Source of the DNA: Methanobacteriota archaeon
GTDB lineage: Archaea; Thermoplasmatota; Thermoplasmata; SG8-5; JACRNV01
Assembly (NCBI GenBank): GCA_016214785.1
Contig: JACRNV010000007.1
Span: 1 to 33,276 of the forward strand
DNA: 33,276 bases
Reading direction: 5' to 3'
Both the position numbers and the translations under genes were made by a program. This document shows positions 15,017-21,998 of this stretch, piece after piece. A model generated the notes under the pieces. That model ran no database searches, had not been told where the DNA came from, and was given only the letters and a program-made list of their open reading frames with translations. Numbering within the stretch: the stretch's first letter is position 1; every line of letters begins with the position of its first letter.

Positions 15017-17587
15017 TCACCGTATGTGCTCCAGCGTGAACGACCCCATCGCGAGGCCCTGCTTGCTGTAGGTGTACTCGATCCACGCCCTGCTCTGCAC
15101 GTTGCCTATGCCCTTGACGCACAGGTACGTGCGCAGCTGCTCAACCTTGAACTCGAAGGCGCCGTCCATGATGCTCCCTATCATCTGGATGTCCTGGTCG
15201 CTGTGCATACCCTTCTCGATCGAGTACATGGCGACGGCGCGCTCCCTCTTCCTCCTACCGATGAACGGCTGGAGGTTCTTGAAGGCTGCCTGGGATTCCA
15301 GGTAAGCGATGAGCGTCGAGACCGACCTGAAGCCGAGGCGGTAGTACTTGTGCTTCACGCACAGCTCCTTGGCCACGGTGTCCACGGCTCTCAGGATTCC
15401 CGGGAAGTCCGTCGGCTCGTCTATGTAAGATATGTTGGGCTCGAGCTTGACCTCCCCGATGCTCTTGGAGTATGCGTCCACGTACTTGACGAGCCCCATC
15501 TTCTCGTATTCCTCGTAACCGGATATGATGAACATCATCTCCTCGCGTATCTCCGAGGGGAGCTTGTCGGTGATGACCCAGATGCAGGGGATGCCCTTCT
15601 TCAGGCCCTCGGCGATGAAGGCGTTGATGACGACCTCCTTGCCAGTGAAAGGCGGCCCGTAGACCAGGATGCTCGAGCCGAACGGCACGCCGCCCAGCAT
15701 GAGGTCGTCGAGCCTCCCGGTGCCGGTCTTGACCTTCTCGACCTGGAACTCGATGGCGCGATCCTCCTCGCGGGCCTCTATCTCCTGCGATATGATGCCC
15801 TGCTCGCGCAGCCTGAGCTCCTCGGTCCTCTGCTTGAGGTAGTTCTCCTTGGCGCGGAGCTGGTCCTCCTTCCGGGCTATCTCCTGGTTGAGCTCCTCGA
15901 GCTTGAGCTTCATCTCGTGCGCCTCGACGCTGCCAGACTCCTTCACGGCCTCCTCGTACCTGCGCCTCTCCTCCACGAGCAGCTGCTCGCGGTGCAGGAG
16001 GTCCTCCTCCCTGCGGAGCATCTCCTCGTCCTTGAACTTCATCGGCTCCTTGACCTTCTTCAGCTCGTCGTCCCTCTCCCTGAGCTGGTCCTTCAGGCGC
16101 TTGATCTCCTCCTCGCGGAGGAGCATCGACTTCTCCTTGATCTGCAGCTCGCGCTCCTTCTTCGCGAGCTCGGCGTCTATCTCCCCCTTGCCCTTGCCCT
16201 GGAGGGACCTGGAGTCCTCCATCTGCTTGACCTGTATCTGTAATTCCCTTACCTGGCCCTCGAAGTCGAGTATCTGCTTCTTCAGGTTCCCCTCCCGCTC
16301 GAGGTACTCCTGCTCCTTGCTCGCCAGCTCGGCCATGAGCCTCTGCTGCAGCTCCCCAGCCTCTCCTGCGGCGACGGCCTGCGCGGGCCCGGAGAAGTGC
16401 TCGGCCGCCTCCTTCATGGCCTTCTCCTTCGCCCCCATCTCGGCCTTCATGGCCTCGAGGGACTTCTCCTTCTCCATGAGCGCCAGCTCGCGCTCCTTGA
16501 GGGCCTTGTCGCCCTGCGGGAGGGCGCTGTACTTCCCCTCCAGCTCGCTCTTGATCGCGACGTTCACTTCCTCTAGCTTCTTAATCTCTATCCTGAGGCG
16601 CTCGTTCTCCGCCGTCTCCTCGTCGAGCATCTTCTTTATCGAGCGCGCGGCGTCGTCCTTGGCGTGCAGCTGCTGCGCCTTGACGTACTTTATGACCGCG
16701 ACGCTCCCCTTCTTCACCTGCCTGATCTCCTCCTCGAGCTGCTTGCGCTTGCGCACCTCGGCCTGCAGCTCCCTGTTCAGCCGCGCGGTCTCCTCGATGA
16801 GGACCATGGGGTCGAAGTCCCCGGACTGGATCTTCTTCATCTCGGTCTCCATGGCGGAGCGGAGCGTGTCGTTCTCGACCTTCATCCCCCTGACCTCCTC
16901 CTCCTTGAGCCTCAGTATCTCCTCCAGCTCGGCGAGCTTCTTCTCCTTCTCGGCCAGCTCGGCGCCGGTCGCCGCCGGCGCGCCGGCCTTCTTGGGCGCC
17001 GCGGGGCCCTTGACCCCGGCCTCCCCGAGCCATGACTGAAGGGTGTCTTCCTCGCCCATGAGCCAGCGCTTGAGCGCGTCGGCGCTCTCAGCCGGCTCGG
17101 GCGCGCCCGACGCCTTTGGCCGGGCCTTGGCGGCCGGCTTGCCCTTCTCGCCAAGCCAGCTCGCGAGCGATTTGTCGTCGGCGTCCCCCTTAAGCCAATC
17201 GGCGAGCGCGGCGTCGCCCTGGACCGTGGTCTTCCGAGACCTGTCGCCCAGGGCCTCCTTGATGGAGTGCGCCATCTCCTTGCCGATCCCCGGGACGGTC
17301 GCGATGTCGTCCTCGGGCGCGTCGCGGATCTGCTCAGTGGTCCTGAAGCCCGCGCCGAACAGCGCCCTGGCGTTGTCCTCGGCGAAGTTCGGGACGCTGG
17401 AAAGGGAATTGAGTATCACGGCGTGGGGCGGGTCCTTGCCCGGTGCTTTCCTAGGGGCGCGCCTCATGGATTCCGGGATCGCTCCGCCGCCGCAGCGCGT
17501 GCATGTCCTCGTCGCCGGGTCGAGCGGCCCCCCGCAGACCGGACACGATGTCCCTTTATCGCCGTCCTTCCTGGTCTTAACCGGCAA
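15017..17587 (-). CDS. zinc ribbon / HhH / long coiled coil / degenerate KaiC-like domain protein
   Basis: An 856-residue cytoplasmic protein. Residues 15-32: zinc ribbon (C15, C18, C29, C32). Residues about 66-113: helix-hairpin-helix (TVPGIGKEMAHSIKEAL). Residues 127-148 and 171-190: two copies of a short ALxxWLxG...LxSWLGExG motif. Residues about 205-610: highly charged coiled coil. Residues 616-856: RecA/KaiC-type domain. The P-loop is GPPFTGKE (644-651) with Glu for the usual Thr/Ser, and the Walker B strand reads LGFRSVST where active KaiC proteins have DSxS, so ATP hydrolysis is probably lost. The start is TTG at 17587 with GAGGTG just upstream and TATA at 17648-17656. It probably acts as a scaffold for the neighbouring KaiC and GTPase proteins (inference). 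Confidence 0.85.
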   Translation of the reverse strand: MPVKTRKDGDKGTSCPVCGGPLDPATRTCTRCGGGAIPESMRRAPRKAPGKDPPHAVILNSLSSVPNFAEDNARALFGAGFRTTEQIRDAPEDDIATVPGIGKEMAHSIKEALGDRSRKTTVQGDAALADWLKGDADDKSLASWLGEKGKPAAKARPKASGAPEPAESADALKRWLMGEEDTLQSWLGEAGVKGPAAPKKAGAPAATGAELAEKEKKLAELEEILRLKEEEVRGMKVENDTLRSAMETEMKKIQSGDFDPMVLIEETARLNRELQAEVRKRKQLEEEIRQVKKGSVAVIKYVKAQQLHAKDDAARSIKKMLDEETAENERLRIEIKKLEEVNVAIKSELEGKYSALPQGDKALKERELALMEKEKSLEAMKAEMGAKEKAMKEAAEHFSGPAQAVAAGEAGELQQRLMAELASKEQEYLEREGNLKKQILDFEGQVRELQIQVKQMEDSRSLQGKGKGEIDAELAKKERELQIKEKSMLLREEEIKRLKDQLRERDDELKKVKEPMKFKDEEMLRREEDLLHREQLLVEERRRYEEAVKESGSVEAHEMKLKLEELNQEIARKEDQLRAKENYLKQRTEELRLREQGIISQEIEAREEDRAIEFQVEKVKTGTGRLDDLMLGGVPFGSSILVYGPPFTGKEVVINAFIAEGLKKGIPCIWVITDKLPSEIREEMMFIISGYEEYEKMGLVKYVDAYSKSIGEVKLEPNISYIDEPTDFPGILRAVDTVAKELCVKHKYYRLGFRSVSTLIAYLESQAAFKNLQPFIGRRKRERAVAMYSIEKGMHSDQDIQMIGSIMDGAFEFKVEQLRTYLCVKGIGNVQSRAWIEYTYSKQGLAMGSFTLEHIR

Positions 17588-17647
17588 ATGGCCACCTCAC
17601 GAATTCTTCGCGCAACGACCGCACGATGGCTGGAAATGGGCCCGGCG

Positions 17648-17656
17648 TATAAATAA
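17648..17656 (-). promoter_or_regulatory. TATA box of the coiled-coil/KaiC gene
   Basis: TTATTTATA on the minus strand, about 65 bases before the TTG start, giving a leader of roughly 40 bases with a GAGGTG ribosome binding site. Confidence 0.5.
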
Positions 17657-17731
17657 CTTCACCTGAGCGCGCGCCTTTCTGGGTCGGCCTCTCCGTCGTT
17701 ATGATGCGGTCGCCCGGCAAATCAAACACTA

Positions 17732-18277
17732 TTACCTGTCCCCTTTGGACTGCCTCTTCACGATGGCGCTCGCGATGGCCTGGAAGCCGGCGTTCACGTT
17801 CTCCCCCGTCTTCGCGCTCGTCAGATAGAACGGCGCCGAGTGCTTCCTGGCCTTGAGCTCGACGTCCTTCTCCGAGGTCTGGTGCCTCTCCCTCAGGTCC
17901 GACTTGTTCGCGAAGATGATTATCGGGATGCCCCCCGCGACGTCGCGGACGGCCTGCGCCCACTCGTCGAGGGCCTGGAGCGTCTCCTTGCGCGTCATGT
18001 CGCAGACGGCGATGATGCCGTTCGCGCCGAAGAAGTACGAGTCCTGCAGCACCGACCTGAAGCTCGACTGCCCCATTATGTCCCATATCATCATGCTCAT
18101 GGAGACCTGCACGCCCTCGGAGTCGAACTGTACGACCTTCTTCGACACCTTGGTGCCTATCGTGGTCAGGTACGTCTCGTCGAAGACGTCGAGCACGTAC
18201 TTCTTGACGAGGGACGTCTTGCCGACGGCGCTCTCTCCGACCAGGCAGACCTTCGATTTCAGGGAATACCGCGCCAT
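17732..18277 (-). CDS. Ras/Rab-like small GTPase 1
   Basis: A 181-residue small GTPase with a full set of G motifs: P-loop GESAVGKTS (14-22), switch I with TTIGT (38-42), WDIMGQ (65-70; the DxxGQ glutamine is present), NKSD (124-127) and TSAK (153-156). It should bind and hydrolyse GTP. There is no lipid-attachment cysteine at the C-terminus, so it is cytosolic or held by a partner. It has its own TATA-like element (18310-18319), the ribosome binding site GGTGA, and a 12-bp palindrome before the ATG. Its paralogue lies at 18566-19108. Such Rab-like GTPases in archaea are linked to polarity and surface motility; the role here is unknown. Confidence 0.9.
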   Translation of the reverse strand: MARYSLKSKVCLVGESAVGKTSLVKKYVLDVFDETYLTTIGTKVSKKVVQFDSEGVQVSMSMMIWDIMGQSSFRSVLQDSYFFGANGIIAVCDMTRKETLQALDEWAQAVRDVAGGIPIIIFANKSDLRERHQTSEKDVELKARKHSAPFYLTSAKTGENVNAGFQAIASAIVKRQSKGDR

Positions 18278-18293
18278 GCGCTCACCCGTCTTC

Positions 18294-18305
18294 GCATACG
18301 TATGC
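18294..18305. promoter_or_regulatory. 12-bp palindrome, candidate operator of GTPase 1
   Basis: GCATACGTATGC is a perfect palindrome. It lies between the TATA-like ATTAATAATT (18310-18319) and the ATG at 18277, near the expected transcription start, where a repressor would act. Confidence 0.4.
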
Positions 18306-18329
18306 CAGTATTAATAATTTCCAGGGATG

Positions 18330-18569
18330 CTAGCCCTTCTTCTCCTTGATGCCCTTGGCGATGTTAAGCAGCTTCTCCTTCAGCTCGTCGAGCCTCCGCT
18401 CCCGCTCGATGAGGTCCTTCTCGCGCATTATCACCTCGCGCTCGCGCTTCTCGAGCAGCTCCTCGCGCTCCATTATCATCGCGAGCAGGTTCTGGCGCTC
18501 GATGTCCGTCTGCTTCGTTATCGCCTCGAGCTCCCGCTTCCTGTCCTCGAAATCGCCGTTTTCGCTCAT
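18330..18569 (-). CDS. small all-helical coiled-coil protein coupled to GTPase 2
   Basis: A 79-residue protein starting MSENGDFEDR and made almost wholly of charged heptad-like sequence (e.g. EKREREVIMREKDLIERERR), so a single long coiled coil. Its ATG overlaps the GTPase 2 stop codon as ATGA. It resembles parts of the coiled coil in the 856-residue protein (repeated REE/RE-x-KDL patterns). It is a candidate partner or adaptor of the GTPase. No known family recognised. Confidence 0.7.
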   Translation of the reverse strand: MSENGDFEDRKRELEAITKQTDIERQNLLAMIMEREELLEKREREVIMREKDLIERERRLDELKEKLLNIAKGIKEKKG

Positions 18570-19108
18570 ACTATCGACCCCTTCAATGCGAGCTTGGCGA
18601 GGGTGGAGAACGCCTTCTCGACGTTGTCCCCGGTCTTGGCGCTGGTCATGAAGTACTGCGCGTTGAAGCCAGCCGCCGCCTTCTGGACGTCCTGCTCGTT
18701 CAGCTCGGCCTGGTTGGCGATGTCTATCTTGTTGACGAGGATTATCAGCGGGACCTTCCCCGAGACCTCCCGAAGGGCCTCGGCCCAGTACCGTATGTTG
18801 TCCAGGGTGCTGCGCCTCGTCATGTCGCACACTATGAACGCGGCCTGGATGTGCTTGAAGGCCACCGACTCGATTATCTTGAAGTGCTTCTGCCCCATGA
18901 CGTCCCAAATCATGAGGGTCACGTCGGCTTTCTTCCCCTCGGCGTCCAGGATGACGTTCTTCTTCATCACCTTGGCCCCGAGCGTCATGATGTAGGAATC
19001 GTCGTACTTGTCTATGACGAACCTGCGCACGAGGCTCGTCTTCCCAACGGCAGGGTCGCCAACGAGGCAGACCTTCCGCGTGTAGCTGGTTACTCCTTCT
19101 GGCATCAT
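18566..19108 (-). CDS. Ras/Rab-like small GTPase 2
   Basis: A 180-residue small GTPase: P-loop GDPAVGKTS (17-25), switch I region MTLGAK (41-46), WDVMGQ (68-73), NKID (126-129) and SAK (156-158) are all present. I start at the ATG at 19108. An earlier TTG at 19147 would lie almost on the TATA box (TTATAA, 19168-19173), too close to be transcribed and translated. A second ATG follows at 19105. It is about as long as GTPase 1 and clearly paralogous. The following coiled-coil gene overlaps its stop codon. Confidence 0.9.
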   Translation of the reverse strand: MMPEGVTSYTRKVCLVGDPAVGKTSLVRRFVIDKYDDSYIMTLGAKVMKKNVILDAEGKKADVTLMIWDVMGQKHFKIIESVAFKHIQAAFIVCDMTRRSTLDNIRYWAEALREVSGKVPLIILVNKIDIANQAELNEQDVQKAAAGFNAQYFMTSAKTGDNVEKAFSTLAKLALKGSIV

Positions 19109-19167
19109 GTTGCCCACGCCCGTGCAATCGATGACTCTGGCGTCCAACAGTCATTCGGTCGGGGGGT

Positions 19168-19174
19168 TATAAAG
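19168..19174 (-). promoter_or_regulatory. TATA box of the GTPase 2 operon
   Basis: TTTATAA on the minus strand, about 60 bases before the ATG at 19108. It lies directly after the end of the upstream KaiC-like gene (stop at 19186). Confidence 0.45.
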
Positions 19175-19185
19175 GGTTCGCTGGA

Positions 19186-19902
19186 TTACATCCTGCCGTC
19201 GCCTATTACCCTCGTCGCCTTGAACTGCCCCTTGTCGAAGAGGAGCGTGAAGTAGTCGGTGCTGTGGTTCGTCGCCCTCATCTTCACGCATCGCAGGTGC
19301 CTCTGCACGCTCACGCCGCCCATCTCGCGCATCCGGAGGTAGAGGATGCCGTCCGAGAGGAAGTCCTCGTCGTGCTTGGCGTAGGCGAGCGAGTCCGGGT
19401 TCATCTCCGATATGAGGAGAGTGGTGACCCCGAGGTCGCGCAGCCACTCGAAGAGGTGGAAGATCTCCTCGCGCGGCTCCCTGAATTTCGCGAGAAGCTC
19501 GAGCACCGGGAGGGAGTCGACGACCATGATGTCGTACCCCGAGGACTCCTTCAGGCTCTTGGCGTACATCTTGAAGACCTGTATCCAGCTCTGGTCCTTC
19601 AGCTGCGTGAGCCTCTTGCGGATGAGCCCGATGTCGACGATCTCGACCTTGTCCGACGCGGCCCTGAGGTCCCACCCGAAGCCGGCCATCTGCCTGGACA
19701 GGCTGGACGCGCCCTGCTCCAGCGTGATGTAGAGGCCCTTCTTGCCGTCCTTCATGGCATTGTTGTAAAGGGTGTTGAAGGCTATCGAGGATTTCATCGT
19801 CCCCGGCTCGCCCACGACCAGCACGGTGCTCCCTGCCGGGATGCCGCCCTCCATTCGCTCGTCAAAGCCCTCGATGTGCGTCCTGATCCTGCCGTCGCCC
19901 AT
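19186..19902 (-). CDS. KaiC/RecA-superfamily ATPase, paralogue 1
   Basis: A 238-residue single-domain KaiC-like ATPase. Walker A is GEPGTMKSS (31-39), the GTMKS variant typical of archaeal KaiC-like proteins. The ITLEQ strand carries the likely catalytic Glu, and Walker B is IMVVDSLPVLELL. Start at ATG 19902 (MGDGRIRTHIEG), because a TATA box (19933-19941) lies about 35 bases upstream and the longer frame would begin on top of it. It is very similar to the next gene (20035-20745), including the promoter, so the pair is a tandem duplication. It resembles FlaH/KaiC-type ATPases that couple ATP binding to signalling complexes; its partner is unknown. Confidence 0.9.
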   Translation of the reverse strand: MGDGRIRTHIEGFDERMEGGIPAGSTVLVVGEPGTMKSSIAFNTLYNNAMKDGKKGLYITLEQGASSLSRQMAGFGWDLRAASDKVEIVDIGLIRKRLTQLKDQSWIQVFKMYAKSLKESSGYDIMVVDSLPVLELLAKFREPREEIFHLFEWLRDLGVTTLLISEMNPDSLAYAKHDEDFLSDGILYLRMREMGGVSVQRHLRCVKMRATNHSTDYFTLLFDKGQFKATRVIGDGRM

Positions 19903-19932
19903 TGTAACCCCAAGGGCGACAAGTGTTCGGGA

Positions 19933-19941
19933 GATAAATAG
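19933..19941 (-). promoter_or_regulatory. TATA box of KaiC paralogue 1
   Basis: CTATTTATC on the minus strand about 35 bases before the ATG. The same element and much of the following sequence recur before paralogue 2. Confidence 0.5.
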
Positions 19942-20034
19942 GTTGCCCAACTCCGGGCTTCCTTCGCCCCCCTCCTCAAGATTGCTTATCGGCAGCCATC
20001 GACCAGCATTGTGCGAGATGCCGGCGGTTTGGAG

Positions 20035-20745
20035 TTAAATTCTTCCGTCGCCGATGACCCTCGTGGCCTTGAACTGCCCCTTGTCGAACAGGAGGGAGAA
20101 ATAGTCGGTGCTGTGGTTCGTGGAGCGCATCTTCACGCAGCGGATGTGGCGCTGGACGCTCACCCCGCCCATCTCGCGCATCCTGAGGTGCATTATCCCG
20201 TCCGACAGGAAATCCTCGTCGTACCTGGCGTATGCGCGAGAATCCGGGCTCATTTCGGAGATGAGGAACGTGGTCAGGCCCATGTCCCGCAGCCATTCGA
20301 AGAGCTGGAAGAGCTCGTCGCGCGGCTCCTCGAACTTGGCCAGCACCTCGAGCACCGGGAGGGAGTCGATGACGAGGATGTCGTACTTGTTGGAGTCCTT
20401 CAGGTTCTTGACGAAGGTCTTGAAGACGAACATCCATTTCGGCTCCTGCTTCATGCGCTTGCGGATGGCTCCGATGTCGAGGATTTCTATCTTGTCGCCG
20501 GCGGCCTTCGGGTCCCAACCGAACCCCTTCATCTGCTTCGCCAGGCTGGCCGCGTTCTGTTCGAGCGTGATGTAGAGGCTCTTCCTGCCGTCCTGCATCG
20601 CATTGTTGTACAGGATGTTGAAGGTCACCGAGGACTTCATCGTCCCCGGCTCGCCCACCACGAGGACGGCGCTGCCGTTCGGAATCCCACCCTCCATCCG
20701 CTCGTCGAGGCCCTCGATGTACGTCCTGACCCTGTCGTCGCCCAT
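20035..20745 (-). CDS. KaiC/RecA-superfamily ATPase, paralogue 2
   Basis: A 236-residue KaiC-like ATPase starting MGDDRVRTYIEGLDERMEGG. Walker A is GEPGTMKSS, the catalytic-Glu strand is ITLEQ, and Walker B is ILVIDSLPVLEVL. The C-terminal part (DEDFLSDGIMHLRMREMGGVS...) is nearly the same as in paralogue 1. The start is at ATG 20745, with TATA at 20777-20785 upstream. The gene stands alone between the ABC ATPase gene and paralogue 1, with its own promoter. Confidence 0.9.
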   Translation of the reverse strand: MGDDRVRTYIEGLDERMEGGIPNGSAVLVVGEPGTMKSSVTFNILYNNAMQDGRKSLYITLEQNAASLAKQMKGFGWDPKAAGDKIEILDIGAIRKRMKQEPKWMFVFKTFVKNLKDSNKYDILVIDSLPVLEVLAKFEEPRDELFQLFEWLRDMGLTTFLISEMSPDSRAYARYDEDFLSDGIMHLRMREMGGVSVQRHIRCVKMRSTNHSTDYFSLLFDKGQFKATRVIGDGRI

Positions 20746-20776
20746 GATTATCCCGAGGGCGGCAAGTGATTCGGGG

Positions 20777-20785
20777 GATAAATAG
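20777..20785 (-). promoter_or_regulatory. TATA box of KaiC paralogue 2
   Basis: CTATTTATC on the minus strand, about 36 bases before the ATG; identical in sequence and spacing to that of paralogue 1. Confidence 0.5.
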
Positions 20786-20843
20786 GTTGTCAGTGAGACG
20801 GGGCGGTACCAGGGCCGGCGAACCACATTCACTTTGCCGAGGA

Positions 20844-21998
20844 TTATTCGCTCTCCTTCGCTATCTGCAGCTCCGCCCTCTCGGCGACCTCGTTCGCCAA
20901 TCGCTCGTCGCCGAGGATTTTCGCCAGGCGCTTGGCGCCTGCGCCCTTGATCGATTGCACACTGTGCAGGCCATCGGCGAACAATTTATCGACGGCGCCT
21001 TTCTCGATGTTCAAATCGATGGCGAGCAGCTCCTTCTGCGAGTCCATCTCCCTTTCGAGGAGGAACTGGGCCTTCTTCGACACTCTCTTCGCGGTCCTGT
21101 CGTCGCCCGTGGCCTCGGTCAGCTCCTGGATGCTCGCTTCGGCGATTTTGGCAAGGGTGTCAAACTCTGCGTGAAAGAGCTGGTTTGTCACCTTTCCAGA
21201 CACCGCCAGGCCGGCCCTTATCTTCTCCTTCCTGAGCCGGCTGTCCTCCTCGAGGGCCAGGTTCGTCTTTGAAGTGATTATGCCGTCCCTGATGTTGAAT
21301 GTGAAATCGCACAGCTTTGCGGCGCGGTCGGAGTGCGTCACTATCACGACGGTCGTCCCCTTCTCCCTCCTCAGCTTGTCGAGCAGTTGTATGATGGACA
21401 TCCCCGTTTTGGAGTCGAGGCTGCCCGTTGGCTCGTCCGCGAGGATGATCGAGGGGTTGTTTGCGAGAGCCCTGGCTATGGCGACCCTTTGCTGCTCGCC
21501 GCCGCTCAGCTTCAACGGCTTGTAGTCCATGCGCTCCTTCATCCCGACCGACTCGAGGAGCTCCACGGCCCTCTTGCGCCTGTCGCCCTTCGGGACATCG
21601 AGCGCTTCCATCGGCAATTCGACGTTCTCCAGCGAGGTGAGGTTCGGTATCAGGTTGAACGACTGGAAGACGAAGCCTATCGTCTCCGCCCTGTGCCTTG
21701 TCAGCTGGCCCTCGTTCATCCTGCGCAGGTCCTTGCCGCCGACGACGACCTCTCCCGACGTCGCGGAGTCCAGGGCGCCTATCATCTGCAGCAGGGTCGT
21801 CTTGCCGCTCCCGCTCTCGCCTTTGACTGCGACCATCGCGCCCTTCTCCACTGCCATCGTCGCGCCCGTCAGCGCCTTGACCGGGACCTTCCTGCCCTTG
21901 ACTCGGTATTCCTTTTTCACGTCTTTCAGGGAAATGGAATGCTCGGGGGCGGCCCCTCCCGCCCGGCCCGTTGCGGCCGTGCCGCCGTCATTCGTCAT
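20844..21998 (-). CDS. ABC transporter ATPase (LolD/MacB type) with a C-terminal HhH tail
   Basis: A 384-residue protein. Residues about 20-245 form a complete ABC ATPase: Walker A GESGSGKTT (60-68), Q-loop FQSFN, signature LSGGEQQ (164-170), Walker B IILADEP (184-190) and the switch histidine in VTHSD. Residues about 255-384 are an added helical tail with two similar helix-hairpin-helix-like units (about 275-313 and 335-378, each with a GDxR-A...V...AQ/AE-L pattern). Such a tail is not usual in this family. The gene overlaps the end of the permease gene by 11 bases, so the two form one transporter of the MacB/LolCDE class. Confidence 0.9.
   Translation of the reverse strand: MTNDGGTAATGRAGGAAPEHSISLKDVKKEYRVKGRKVPVKALTGATMAVEKGAMVAVKGESGSGKTTLLQMIGALDSATSGEVVVGGKDLRRMNEGQLTRHRAETIGFVFQSFNLIPNLTSLENVELPMEALDVPKGDRRKRAVELLESVGMKERMDYKPLKLSGGEQQRVAIARALANNPSIILADEPTGSLDSKTGMSIIQLLDKLRREKGTTVVIVTHSDRAAKLCDFTFNIRDGIITSKTNLALEEDSRLRKEKIRAGLAVSGKVTNQLFHAEFDTLAKIAEASIQELTEATGDDRTAKRVSKKAQFLLEREMDSQKELLAIDLNIEKGAVDKLFADGLHSVQSIKGAGAKRLAKILGDERLANEVAERAELQIAKESE

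Noticed and set aside
14963-16243. Long plus-strand reading frame opposite the coiled coil
   Set aside because: It is the mirror of the highly GC-rich coiled-coil gene (Leu/Glu/Val-rich translation with no family features); the minus-strand protein has clear domains.
15849-17039. Second plus-strand frame, Ser-rich, opposite the same gene
   Set aside because: The Ser-rich translation arises from the antisense of Glu/Lys/Arg codons; no start signal or domain.
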